DNA from: Sphingobacterium faecale
Lineage (GTDB): Bacteria; Bacteroidota; Bacteroidia; Sphingobacteriales; Sphingobacteriaceae
NCBI RefSeq assembly: GCF_016746095.1
Contig: NZ_JAERTY010000003.1
Coordinates: 62,001 to 126,000 of the forward strand
Reading direction: 5' to 3'
Length of the DNA stretch: 64,000 nt
Shown here: piece by piece, positions 53,158 to 61,864 of the stretch
Layout of the letters: each line of letters begins with the position of its first letter
How positions within the stretch are numbered: the first letter of the stretch is position 1
Translations under genes and position numbers: made by a program
The notes under the pieces: generated by a model
Seen by the model: only the letters and a program-made list of their open reading frames with translations
What the model was told of the DNA's origin: nothing
Database searches by the model: none

Positions 53158-53937
53158 TCAAGCTAATTCTTTAGCCTCAAGCCAGCGTAAAAAGGTAGAG
53201 GCCTTCTCCCTACTGACGTACACACGGGAACTATGTGTTATAGCAAGATCCAACGAGAGCTTTCGCGATAAAGTATAACTCGCATGACGCAAGGCCACTC
53301 TATTAACAAGATGTTGCCGGTTCGCTCGAAAAAACACACCTCCCAACGTCTTTTCAAGATCGTCCAAACTCTTGTTCACAGCATACTCTTTGCCATCAAA
53401 AGTTTTGACAAATACATTCTCGTACTCGATGTAACACAAAGCTATATCCTCAGCAACCAATGGAATAATCCGTCCATGATGATGGACAACTAAGGCATTT
53501 TGTCTTGACTGGGCCTGCCCCAATAAATCATTATAAAGACCGTCCTTCAAATTATGGTTTATCGCCCCCTGCGAAAGTTGTCGTTGCAGACCGAAATACT
53601 TTTGCATAGTAGATTCGACGGCCCCATTCGAAATCGGTTTCAAAATATAATCAATACCGTTCGTCTTAAAAGCTTCTAACAGATAATCATCATATGCCGT
53701 ACAAAAGACAATAGGTGCAGAGATCGATATTTCTTTAAAGATCTCAAAACTCAAACCATCCCCTAGTTGAATATCAGAGAAAATAAGATCCACATTGGGA
53801 GCATCACGAAAAAAGGCAATTCCCTCCTGTACAGACTGTATATACTTTACAATCTCTATCTGAGGCAGGACCAAACTCAACGTTTGGGCCAAATCTTCAG
53901 CAGCTAAGCACTCATCTTCTACTAAAACGATTCTCAT
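53158..53937 (-). CDS. LytTR family response regulator
   Basis: This is a 259-residue response regulator with an N-terminal receiver domain (1-120). The phospho-acceptor is Asp55 in DLIFSDIQLGDG, with the acidic pair E8/D9 and conserved CTAYDDYLLEAFKTNGIDYILKP containing Thr and Lys. The C-terminal LytTR DNA-binding domain starts near 150 (RIIPLVAEDIALCYIEYENVFV) and includes FFRANRQHLVN. Its start overlaps the stop of the kinase gene (TAATG), so the two are translationally coupled. Its targets are not evident. Confidence 0.93.
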   Translation of the reverse strand: MRIVLVEDECLAAEDLAQTLSLVLPQIEIVKYIQSVQEGIAFFRDAPNVDLIFSDIQLGDGLSFEIFKEISISAPIVFCTAYDDYLLEAFKTNGIDYILKPISNGAVESTMQKYFGLQRQLSQGAINHNLKDGLYNDLLGQAQSRQNALVVHHHGRIIPLVAEDIALCYIEYENVFVKTFDGKEYAVNKSLDDLEKTLGGVFFRANRQHLVNRVALRHASYTLSRKLSLDLAITHSSRVYVSREKASTFLRWLEAKELA

Positions 53938-54974
53938 TACACAATTTTAATACGTACTTCAAAAAATCCCTCTGACTCCTCGATTTCCACCCCCTGTACA
54001 AATAAATATTTATAACGCTCAATGAGATTACGTAATCCACTGCCGTTTGAATCTACTTTCTGATGTTTAATATTTTTATTATTACGGACAGATATCCATC
54101 CTTCCCGTTCCTCGACAGAAATCCGAACCGGATCCGCCACTGTAAAAGCGTTATGCTTCAAAACATTATCAACCAGTGGTTGTATAGAGAAAATAGGAAG
54201 CTGTTTCATTCGTATATCTGCCGAAATATTTACCTGATAATGCAAAGCCTCACCAAAACGGATCTTCTGCATATTGAGATAATCCTCACAAAGTTTAATC
54301 TCCTGATCTATACTAGCCAACTCACCGTTCTTCACAGAAGCAATAGTAATGCGTAAAAAATCAGAAAGTTGAACCAAATAACTCTGAGCCATATCGGGAT
54401 CCTTGCGAATCAACGTCTTCAAAGTAGCTAAGGCATTAAACAAAAAATGAGGTTGAATCTGTTGACGCATCATCAAATTAATAGCCTCTTCACGAGCACG
54501 TTCCAATCGAGAGCGCTCTAACTTATGATGTGCCTTAGCATGTTCTGACATCAGAAAGTAAAGCCATAGCAGTACAACTACATTTAGTAAGCTACCCTGA
54601 ACACTAATAAATGTAAAATTACGTACAGGATTCTGAATCAAAAAACTATGCAACCGATAGTCCAGAACTCCAAAAAAACGTTCGATATAGTGAAATCCCC
54701 AGATAATTAAAATGGCACTCACAAAACTGACGATCTTCACGTGTAATGGCGACTTAACAGGATCCTCTACCCGAAAATAAACGTGGATACAGATATTATT
54801 GAACGCAACAATCAGAATAACTAAAAACGTAATACAGATCTGTACAACGCTACGCGTGCTCATAAAACCTCCAGTGAAAGAAGCCAATGCAATAAGTAAC
54901 GTTGCTGTCAGCGCAAAGACAAAACTTTGCTTAATCCATAGTCCAAAAGGGTAATCTATGTGGCTACATCTCAT
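53937..54974 (-). CDS. LytS/YehU-type sensor histidine kinase
   Basis: This is a 345-residue membrane kinase of the His_kinase (PF06580) type. Four transmembrane segments occupy about 16-35, 45-65, 78-97 and 125-143. The phosphorylated His is His176 in MRQQIQPHFLFNALATLKTL, and the C-terminal ATPase domain includes PLVDNVLKHN and GSGLRNLIERY. There is no periplasmic sensor domain, so the stimulus is probably membrane-related. It forms an operon with the LytTR regulator whose start overlaps its stop. Confidence 0.92.
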   Translation of the reverse strand: MRCSHIDYPFGLWIKQSFVFALTATLLIALASFTGGFMSTRSVVQICITFLVILIVAFNNICIHVYFRVEDPVKSPLHVKIVSFVSAILIIWGFHYIERFFGVLDYRLHSFLIQNPVRNFTFISVQGSLLNVVVLLWLYFLMSEHAKAHHKLERSRLERAREEAINLMMRQQIQPHFLFNALATLKTLIRKDPDMAQSYLVQLSDFLRITIASVKNGELASIDQEIKLCEDYLNMQKIRFGEALHYQVNISADIRMKQLPIFSIQPLVDNVLKHNAFTVADPVRISVEEREGWISVRNNKNIKHQKVDSNGSGLRNLIERYKYLFVQGVEIEESEGFFEVRIKIV

Positions 54975-55110
54975 TGTCAGTGTATTAAACTATTCATGCT
55001 TTTCCTTTATCTTAAAGGCGAAAACCACCAAAATCAGGTGAAATTGTAAAAAAACAAATTATTGCAATAAAAAATTGCCTTACTACACAATAAAAACAAT
55101 TCATTGTCGT

Positions 55111-55118
55111 TTTACTTG
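55111..55118 (+). promoter_or_regulatory. Weak -7-like box of the repeated small RNA, copy B
   Basis: TTTACTTG aligns with the perfect TATATTTG box of copy A but departs from the consensus, so copy B is probably transcribed more weakly or differently. Confidence 0.3.
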
Positions 55119-55121
55119 TAA

Positions 55122-55187
55122 TTCATAATTTAGGTTAATAAATGGTTAGTTAGAAACGCCTGTTGCTCCCAGCTTCCGGCGTTTTTT
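55122..55187 (+). ncRNA. Repeated small RNA candidate, copy B
   Basis: The TTCATAATTTAGGTTAATAA block and the following TGGTTAGTTA block are shared with copy A at 43160-43225. The segment ends in an AACGCC...GGCGTT hairpin with a T6 tail. The loop sequence differs while the stem ends and U-tract are kept, as expected for an RNA element. Like copy A, it lies in a gap and points at the 3' end of a minus-strand gene (homoserine acyltransferase). Confidence 0.55.
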
Positions 55188-55262
55188 CTTACCATTCCTG
55201 TACCTACAATCACCCAGCAAAAATATCAAAATGGCAATTGCTCTGATTTAATTAGATAACAA

Positions 55263-56210
55263 TTAAGAATTTTGATCCCTAAGACTTCCTAAATTCGGCA
55301 CATTCTTTAAATCAAACGGAGTTTCTTGGTATACAAAATAGTTAAGCCAATTATTAAACAACAAATTCGCATGGCTAACCCATCTTACCTTTGGAGGTAA
55401 AGCAGGATCATCATTTGTATAATAATTACAAGGAACATCAATCTCTAACCCTTTCTCTACATCCCGTACATATTCCTGATGTAGTGTATAAGGAGCATAC
55501 TCTGAATGCCCCGTCAAATAGAACTCCCGCCCCCCTCTTGAGCTGGCGATAGCAATACCTGCTTCATCCGACTCCGAAAGAACATCTATTTCTCCACTCT
55601 TTAACAGATCTTCTTTTGAAACCGTAGTATGTCTACTATGAGGAATAAAGAATTCATCATCAAACCCTCTAAAAAGTGGATTGGTTTTATCTAAAGCAGT
55701 GTGTTGAAAAACACCAAAGACCTTTTTGTCTAAAGGTTGCTTCTCAACCCCATAAAAATGATACAATGCAGCTTGAGAAGCCCAACAGATGTACAACGTT
55801 GAAGTAACGTGAGTACGCGCCCAATCGAAAATCCGCGTAACTTCATCCCAATAAGTTACCTCTTCAAAAGCAAGCATCTCTACAGGAGCTCCCGTGATAA
55901 TCATCCCGTCATAAAAATCATCAGCGATTTCAGAAAATCCCTTGTAAAACATTTCCAAATGCTCTGCAGGAGTATTCTTAGATGTATGCGATTCTAAGTT
56001 CAAAAACTCCACCTCAATCTGTAAAGGATTGTTGGACAATAACCGAACGAAATCCGTTTCTGCAGAAATTTTCAATGGCATAAGATTCAGAATGACGAGT
56101 CGAAGTGGCCGGATATCCTGCTCACTCGCGCGAAGGTCACTCATTACAAATATACTTTCGTTTTTTAACAGCTCTATCGCTGGTAAACTATCGGGTATCT
56201 TAACTGGCAT
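55263..56210 (-). CDS. metA: Homoserine O-acetyltransferase (MetA/MetX-type, acetyl-specific)
   Basis: This is a 315-residue class-I-glutamine-amidotransferase-fold homoserine acyltransferase that starts methionine synthesis. The nucleophile is Cys142 in LYICWASQAALYHFYG, and the catalytic His and Glu lie in YLTGHSEY. Residue 111 is Glu (GAPVEM). The literature on the Bacillus enzyme links Glu at this position to acetyl-CoA use and Gly to succinyl-CoA use, so acetylation is predicted. Length is normal. A perfect -7 box (CAAAAATA, 56253-56260) lies about 45 bases upstream; no SAM riboswitch is visible in that short leader. Confidence 0.92.
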   Translation of the reverse strand: MPVKIPDSLPAIELLKNESIFVMSDLRASEQDIRPLRLVILNLMPLKISAETDFVRLLSNNPLQIEVEFLNLESHTSKNTPAEHLEMFYKGFSEIADDFYDGMIITGAPVEMLAFEEVTYWDEVTRIFDWARTHVTSTLYICWASQAALYHFYGVEKQPLDKKVFGVFQHTALDKTNPLFRGFDDEFFIPHSRHTTVSKEDLLKSGEIDVLSESDEAGIAIASSRGGREFYLTGHSEYAPYTLHQEYVRDVEKGLEIDVPCNYYTNDDPALPPKVRWVSHANLLFNNWLNYFVYQETPFDLKNVPNLGSLRDQNS

Positions 56211-56409
56211 ACGATATTCACTTATTTCACCTTAAATAAACCGTAAAAGTACCAAAAATAAGCAGGAATAAAAAAATGCTAAAAAGCTTTCGTGGCAGGG
56301 GACCATTATTTAAGTTCCAAATGTAAAGAGCTCGTTATGTTCTTGTCGAAAAACAAAAACTGTTGTAAATTGCATACTATAACCTATTATATAAATAAAA
56401 CAACAACAA

Positions 56410-56934
56410 ATGTATAAAAGAACAATAACTAACACATTAGCCATCTTATCACTATGTTTGGCTTTTACCCTAAGCCAGGCACAGGAAAGCAATAATGGCA
56501 AAAAATTGTGGGCAAAATCTATCTTAAATGAGAAAGCACCTGAACTACAGGTAGAACAATGGCTTTCCGATGCTCCAAACACCAAAGGAAAATTTGTGCT
56601 TGTTGACTTTTGGGCAACCTGGTGTGGTCCATGCCGAAGAGTGATTCCAGAACTAAACGAATGGCAGGAAAAATATAAAGATCAATTGGTGATTGTAGGA
56701 ATATCCGACGAGACTGCAGACAAAGTGCAAAATGCCAAAGACATTAAAATTGACTATTACAATGCGATAGATACGCAGGCAAGACTAAAAAAAGAGCTTG
56801 AAGTAAAAGGAATACCACACTGTATACTGTTGGACCCTCAGGGAATCGTGCGCTGGGAAGGATTCCCAACACTCGCTGATCATGAACTTACAGCTGATGT
56901 TCTTGAAACAATCATTAAAAAATATAGCAAATAA
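56410..56934 (+). CDS. TlpA-like thioredoxin-fold protein
   Basis: This is a 174-residue exported thioredoxin-fold protein. A signal peptide ends near residue 24 (LSQA), and the redox motif WCGPC is at 71-75 (Cys72, Cys75) with the family's FWATW before it. The cis-proline loop GIPHCILLDPQG and the strand FVLVDFWATW are canonical. It should reduce or oxidise disulfides in the periplasm, for example in cytochrome or outer-membrane-protein maturation. It is monocistronic with a strong terminator. Confidence 0.9.
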   Translation: MYKRTITNTLAILSLCLAFTLSQAQESNNGKKLWAKSILNEKAPELQVEQWLSDAPNTKGKFVLVDFWATWCGPCRRVIPELNEWQEKYKDQLVIVGISDETADKVQNAKDIKIDYYNAIDTQARLKKELEVKGIPHCILLDPQGIVRWEGFPTLADHELTADVLETIIKKYSK

Positions 56935-56942
56935 ATAATAAA

Positions 56943-56972
56943 AAAAGGGACTTTAATATTAAAGTCCCTTTT
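56943..56972. terminator. Terminator between the TlpA-like and dehydrogenase genes
   Basis: AAAAGGGACTTTAA (56943-56956) pairs perfectly with TTAAAGTCCCTTTT (56959-56972), followed by CTTTTT on the plus strand. It serves both convergent genes. Confidence 0.85.
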
Positions 56973-56980
56973 CTTTTTGA

Positions 56981-58207
56981 CTAAATCAATTGCCGTAAAG
57001 CAATCTCATAAGCCTTCGAAGATAGCTGTCTGCGCTCTTTCGAAACATCATAAATCGCTTTCAATGCTTGTTGTATCACTTTTGAAACATCAGAAAACAA
57101 CGCGTCGTCACTGATTTCAATATTTGGCTGCATCAAATAAGCAAATACACGAGCCATACCACAATTAGCCACAAAATCCGGAATAACAGACACCTGTTGA
57201 TCGGCATACTCCATCACAGGACCATAGAAGATTTCTTTATCCGCAAAAGGCACATTTGCGCCACTAGCGATTAACTCTAAGCCGTTATCCACCAATTGCT
57301 GAACATGAGATTTAGACACTAGACGAGATGCCGCAGCAGGGATAAAGATTTCCGCTCCGATCCCCCAAACTTCTTCCTGCAATTTATCCGATGGAATCAT
57401 ATCGGGAGATACCAACTCATTGCCATTACGATTAAGGAACAAATCTGTTATCGCCTTTTCATCAAATCCGTCCGTATTAATCAGGCCGCCCATTCGATCT
57501 ATAATACCAACGATACGAACCCCCATCTTAGATAGATAAAACGCGGCTGCGGCAGCAACATTCCCCCAGCCCTGGACAATAGCTCTCTTTCCTTGGCATC
57601 CTGATTCATAGAGATCATAAAAATGACGAACAGATTCCGCTACCCCAAACCCTGTAATCATATCTGCAACTTTATACTTGCGCTTTAGATCTGGCGTATA
57701 AAAAGCATCCTCCAACACTTTAGAGACGCCATACCGCAATTGTCCGATCTGACGGATACGTTCACTCTCACGGACATTAAAATGTCCATTCAACACCCCC
57801 TCTTGAGGATGCCAGAGACCATACTCCTCGGTCATCGGGATTACATCGTGGATTTCATCGATATTGAGGTCTCCACCTGTTCCGTAATAGTTTTTCAACA
57901 AAGGCGTCACCGCTTTAAACCAACGAGCCAAAACGTCCTTTTTCCGAGGATCTTTTGGATCAAAATTAATTCCGGATTTGCCCCCCCCTATTGCTGGTCC
58001 AGATACCGTAAATTTCACCTCCATTGTTTTGGCAAGCGACTCTACTTCATTCCTATCCAACCCCGCACGCATCCGCGTACCACCACCAGCTGCTCCTCCA
58101 CGTAAAGAATTGATGACAACCCATCCTTCAGCCTCCGTCTCACTATCCTTCCATTCAAATACAATCTCCGGTCTTTTGTATTCAAAATCCCTAAGTAATT
58201 CCTTCAT
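56981..58207 (-). CDS. Glu/Leu/Phe/Val family amino-acid dehydrogenase
   Basis: This is a 408-residue NAD(P)-dependent amino-acid dehydrogenase. The dimerisation and catalytic domain has INSLRGGAAGGGTRM (33-46), SGPAIGGGKSGINFDP (69-84, with catalytic Lys77) and YGTGGDLNIDE near 107-117. The Rossmann domain carries VQGWGNVAAAAAFYLSKMG near 210. It follows hppD by 33 bases and probably belongs to the tyrosine-degradation operon, where it could deaminate phenylalanine, tyrosine or a branched-chain amino acid. The exact substrate cannot be read by eye. Confidence 0.88.
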   Translation of the reverse strand: MKELLRDFEYKRPEIVFEWKDSETEAEGWVVINSLRGGAAGGGTRMRAGLDRNEVESLAKTMEVKFTVSGPAIGGGKSGINFDPKDPRKKDVLARWFKAVTPLLKNYYGTGGDLNIDEIHDVIPMTEEYGLWHPQEGVLNGHFNVRESERIRQIGQLRYGVSKVLEDAFYTPDLKRKYKVADMITGFGVAESVRHFYDLYESGCQGKRAIVQGWGNVAAAAAFYLSKMGVRIVGIIDRMGGLINTDGFDEKAITDLFLNRNGNELVSPDMIPSDKLQEEVWGIGAEIFIPAAASRLVSKSHVQQLVDNGLELIASGANVPFADKEIFYGPVMEYADQQVSVIPDFVANCGMARVFAYLMQPNIEISDDALFSDVSKVIQQALKAIYDVSKERRQLSSKAYEIALRQLI

Positions 58208-58240
58208 ATTATTTTAAAATCCTAAAATAGACACCTTATC

Positions 58241-59368
58241 TTATAAATTACCTCTTCTCTCCTGTTCGCGTTCTATAGCCTCAAACAACGCTTTAAAGTT
58301 TCCTGCACCAAAACTCTGCGCACCTTTTCGTTGGATGATTTCAAAAAATAAGGTAGGACGATCCTGAACCGGTTTTGTAAAAATCTGAAGAAGATACCCT
58401 TCCTCATCCCGATCTACCAAAATCCCCAAATCTTGGATGATTTTAATTTCTTCGTCAATTATCCCCACACGGTCCGGCAACATATCGTAATAAGCCTCAG
58501 GAGGAGCTCCTAAAAACTCAACACCACGAGCCTTTAAAGCTTTGACCGTAGAAACAATGTCATTAGTAGCTAAGGCAGCATGTTGTACGCCCTCGCCTTC
58601 GTAAAACTCCAGATATTCTTCAATCTGAGACTTTTTCTTTCCTTCTGCAGGTTCATTGATCGGAAATTTCACATAACCATTACCATTACTCATCACCTTA
58701 CTCATCAAAGCCGAGTATTCCGTGTTGATCTGTTTGTCATCAAACGAAAGGATATTTACAAATCCCATCACATTTTGATACCACTCAACAGTCTCATTCA
58801 TTTTATTCCAATCGACGTTACCCACACAGTGGTCTACATACAAAAGACCAGTCTCTTCAGGATTATAGTCGCTAACCCAAGCCTCGTATCCAGGTAAAAA
58901 TGCACCTTTGTAGTTTTTACGTTCTACAAACATATGCACTGTCTCTCCATAGGTATAGATACCAGCTGTCCAGACCTCACCATGCTCATCCTGTGTACAT
59001 AATGGTTCCTGGTATACGCGAGCTCCACGCTTAGTGGTTTCTTCAAAAGATTTTCGTGCATCATCAACCCATAAAGCCAATATCTTGACCCCGTCACCAT
59101 GTTTTTTGACATGCTCCGAAATAGAATGATCCGAGCGCAGAGCAGATGTCAACACCAACCTGATTTTATTCTGCTTCAATACATAAGATGCACGATCCCG
59201 CACTCCAGTCTCTGGACCAGCGTAAGCCTCCGACTGAAAACCAAAAGCGGTCTTGTAATAATGCGCAGCTTGTTTCGCATTCCCCACATAAAACTCAATG
59301 TAATCCGTACCATTAATAGGAAGAAAATCTTGTGCTGTTGCAATTTTCTCCGCAAAAGTTTGTGCCAT
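58241..59368 (-). CDS. hppD: 4-Hydroxyphenylpyruvate dioxygenase
   Basis: This is a 375-residue Fe(II) dioxygenase that converts 4-hydroxyphenylpyruvate to homogentisate, the second step of tyrosine breakdown. The VOC repeat contains the first metal ligand in YVDHCVGNV (about 175-183), the second His in EGVQHAALATND (about 257-268), and the Glu in LFFEIIQRKGAQSFGAGNFKALFE near the C-terminus. Length is normal. It lies 30 bases downstream of hmgA in the same direction, which feeds its product to the next enzyme. Confidence 0.96.
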   Translation of the reverse strand: MAQTFAEKIATAQDFLPINGTDYIEFYVGNAKQAAHYYKTAFGFQSEAYAGPETGVRDRASYVLKQNKIRLVLTSALRSDHSISEHVKKHGDGVKILALWVDDARKSFEETTKRGARVYQEPLCTQDEHGEVWTAGIYTYGETVHMFVERKNYKGAFLPGYEAWVSDYNPEETGLLYVDHCVGNVDWNKMNETVEWYQNVMGFVNILSFDDKQINTEYSALMSKVMSNGNGYVKFPINEPAEGKKKSQIEEYLEFYEGEGVQHAALATNDIVSTVKALKARGVEFLGAPPEAYYDMLPDRVGIIDEEIKIIQDLGILVDRDEEGYLLQIFTKPVQDRPTLFFEIIQRKGAQSFGAGNFKALFEAIEREQERRGNL

Positions 59369-59398
59369 GATAATATATTATTGTTTATTAATTAGTTA

Positions 59399-60556
59399 CT
59401 AATTCATCCATGATTTGTAATAATCAGGGTCTTCCAGTGCTAACGCATCCTCCGTCAGCATCAACGGCCTAAAAGGATCAATCATTACTGCCAATTCATC
59501 TGTCCGCGTTTGTCCGATACTTTTTTCAACAGTACCTGGATGCGGTCCATGTGGTATCCCTCCGGGATGCAACGTAATCTGCCCTTCCTCCACCGACTTA
59601 CGGCTCATAAAATCACCATCCACATAGTACAAAAGTTCATCCGAATCGACATTACTATGGTTGTAAGGAGCCGGAACCGCTAATGGGTGATAATCATATA
59701 AGCGAGGGCAAAAACTACACAATACAAAAGCATCGGTTTCGAAAGTCTGATGCACCGGAGGAGGTTGGTGCAACATACCTGTAATAGGCATAAAGTCATG
59801 AATAGAAAATGCCCAAGGATAGTGATAACCATCCCATCCAACAAAATCAAATGGATGACTGCCATACACATACGGATAGATCAATCCCTCTTTTTTGATC
59901 TTGACCTCAAAATCGCCTACTTCATCAAAAGTCTCCAGATTTTCAGGAATGCGGATATCACGTTCATAAAATGGAGCGTGCTCCATCAATTGTCCAAATT
60001 CATTGCGGTAACGCTTTGGCGTACGGACTGGAGAAAAAGACTCTACGATCAACAAACGATTTGCCGTATCCTCAAAGTGCAACTGGTAAATTGTACCCCT
60101 CGGGATCACCAGATAGTCACCGTAAGAAAATGTGATCTGTCCATATCCGGTTTTTAAAACACCTCGTCCCTCATGGATAAAGATGATTTCATCGGCCTGA
60201 CTATTCTTATAAAAATAGTCTGTCATCGAATGTCGGGGAGCGGCCAAGGAGATGTGAAGATCCTGATTCACCAACACGGGCTTACGACTCTCCAAATAAT
60301 CATCGGCAGGAGCCAATGAAAATCCTTTCAGACTGGTATGCTTCAGATGTTTCTCCCGTGCAATTTTTGGAGAAACATCATAAGGCTCTCTTATTTGTCG
60401 CACCAAAGTTGGCGGATGACAGTGATATACAAGAGAGTAAACACTAGAAAAACCATGTGTTGAAACCAATTCTTCGGCGTATAAATCGCCATTTTCTTTT
60501 TTAAATACGGTATGTCGCTTGTTGGGGACCTTCCCGAGCTTATGATAAAATGCCAT
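59399..60556 (-). CDS. hmgA: Homogentisate 1,2-dioxygenase
   Basis: This is a 385-residue cupin-type dioxygenase that opens homogentisate to maleylacetoacetate. Family blocks include FYKNSQADEIIFIHEGRGVLKTGYGQITFSYGDYLVIPRGTIYQLHFE, the ligand-bearing HPFDFVGWDGYHYPWAFSIHDFMPITG and the C-terminal LHPGGIPHGPHPG. It is slightly shorter than the eukaryotic and proteobacterial enzymes but in line with the Bacteroidota type. It is the first gene of the leftward tyrosine operon; a possible attenuator lies in its leader. Confidence 0.94.
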   Translation of the reverse strand: MAFYHKLGKVPNKRHTVFKKENGDLYAEELVSTHGFSSVYSLVYHCHPPTLVRQIREPYDVSPKIAREKHLKHTSLKGFSLAPADDYLESRKPVLVNQDLHISLAAPRHSMTDYFYKNSQADEIIFIHEGRGVLKTGYGQITFSYGDYLVIPRGTIYQLHFEDTANRLLIVESFSPVRTPKRYRNEFGQLMEHAPFYERDIRIPENLETFDEVGDFEVKIKKEGLIYPYVYGSHPFDFVGWDGYHYPWAFSIHDFMPITGMLHQPPPVHQTFETDAFVLCSFCPRLYDYHPLAVPAPYNHSNVDSDELLYYVDGDFMSRKSVEEGQITLHPGGIPHGPHPGTVEKSIGQTRTDELAVMIDPFRPLMLTEDALALEDPDYYKSWMN

Positions 60557-60868
60557 AATCCTCTGGTTTAAAACAGTTAAAAAACAAAAAATGAAATACT
60601 CGATAAGCCTAGTTACGAGTTAAGTGAAATAAGGGGCTTAATACTGTGCAAACACAATCTCTGCTAGCATCGCTTTAATAAAAGCAATCAATCCTAAGGA
60701 TAACTTTGGGGTATATACACAAAGATTGTACATAGCAGGGTTTATAATATGGTATAAAGATAAAAATATTTTCCAATATAATCCGACGAAAAAATTTTAA
60801 TATTTATAATCATATGTATATTTGCACCGTAAATCTATAATTGAACCCTTTTTAATGCCACTCTTTTT
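60557..60868. other. Divergent promoter region of the tyrosine-degradation genes
   Basis: This 312-base gap has no gene. It holds two overlapping leader stems for hmgA (ACTCG/CGAGT at 60598-60620 and TAAGCC/GGCTTA at 60604-60640), then T-rich sequence on the minus strand before the hmgA start, and a plus-strand promoter at 60795-60824 for the FAH-family gene. No clear minus-strand -7 box was found. Confidence 0.5.
60795..60824 (+). promoter_or_regulatory. Promoter of the FAH-family gene
   Basis: TATATTTG (60817-60824) is a perfect -7 box. TTTT (60795-60798) stands 18 bases upstream as a near-match to -33 TTTG. Start of transcription is expected near 60831, about 38 bases before the ATG. Confidence 0.55.
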
Positions 60869-61843
60869 ATGAGAATTGTAACCTGTCTTCATGACAACGC
60901 CGAACATCTCGCTATTTTAATAGATACAACAGTTTACCGTTGCGCTGAAATCAGCGATCAACTCCCCACCTCTATGCAGGAATTCTTAAATGGAGGCCAT
61001 CCAAACATACTTACCTTGCAGCAGGCAGAAAAGAAAATTAAAAATGGCTCCATCAATATAAAAGGAACAAACATAACAGAGGCTCAATTAATCGCACCTG
61101 TGCCCCACCCGACTTCCTGTAGAGATGCCTATGCTTTTAGACAGCATGTAGTCACCTCAAGACGTAATCGGGGCTTAGACATGATTCCGGAGTTCGATCA
61201 ATTTCCCGTATTCTATTTCACAAACCATAACGCTATTTATGGCCCTGGAAATATTCCCTGTATGCCCCTCCATATGCAACAATTAGACTTCGAACTTGAA
61301 GTAGCAATAGTCATTAATAAAAGAGGAAAAAATATTAAAGCTGCAGAGGCTGACGACTATATAGCAGGCTATATGATCATGAACGACATCAGTGCCCGTA
61401 AGCTACAGCTGGAAGAAATGAAACTAAATTTAGGTCCGGCAAAAGGGAAAGACTTCGCGACCGTAATAGGTCCTTATTTGGTCACTAAAGACGAATTATT
61501 ACCCTATAAAACACCTCACTACAAAGGTCATACGGGTGACTCTTACAATCTAGAAATGACATGTAAGGTAAACGGAAAGCAGGTTTCTCTAGGCAATTTT
61601 GCAGATATGGACTGGACCTTTGCTGAAATCATAGAGCGTGCATCCTATGGTGTAGAACTTTTTCCAGGCGATGTAATAGGATCCGGAACCGTAGGAACCG
61701 GTTGCTTTCTCGAGCTCAATGGCACAGCACGCCTAGAAAACCCAAACCATACAGACCAATGGCTACAGGATGGCGATACGGTTACGCTTGAAGTAACGGG
61801 GCTTGGCCTATTGGAAAACAAAATAGTATTAACAAACGAATAA
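60869..61843 (+). CDS. Fumarylacetoacetate hydrolase family protein
   Basis: This is a 324-residue protein of the FAH family, with the catalytic fold near 85-320. Metal-binding motifs are QLDFELEVAIVINKRGKNI (about 137-155) with the Glu ligands and GYMIMNDISARKLQLEE (about 168-184), followed by AKGKDFATVIGPYLV. The later GSGTVGTGCFLELNG block is also typical. Given its divergent position against hmgA and hppD it most likely hydrolyses fumarylacetoacetate to fumarate and acetoacetate, ending tyrosine degradation. The length is shorter than that of animal FAH. A flavin reductase gene follows after 21 bases. Confidence 0.9.
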   Translation: MRIVTCLHDNAEHLAILIDTTVYRCAEISDQLPTSMQEFLNGGHPNILTLQQAEKKIKNGSINIKGTNITEAQLIAPVPHPTSCRDAYAFRQHVVTSRRNRGLDMIPEFDQFPVFYFTNHNAIYGPGNIPCMPLHMQQLDFELEVAIVINKRGKNIKAAEADDYIAGYMIMNDISARKLQLEEMKLNLGPAKGKDFATVIGPYLVTKDELLPYKTPHYKGHTGDSYNLEMTCKVNGKQVSLGNFADMDWTFAEIIERASYGVELFPGDVIGSGTVGTGCFLELNGTARLENPNHTDQWLQDGDTVTLEVTGLGLLENKIVLTNE

Positions 61844-61864
61844 CGACCCTTATAAGTAGCGAAA

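Noticed and set aside
56211..56260. SAM riboswitch in front of the homoserine acyltransferase
   Set aside because: The leader from the -7 box to the start codon is only about 40 bases and has no suitable helices.
59750..60157. 135-codon plus-strand frame inside hmgA
   Set aside because: It is an antisense shadow of the metal-binding region of homogentisate dioxygenase.
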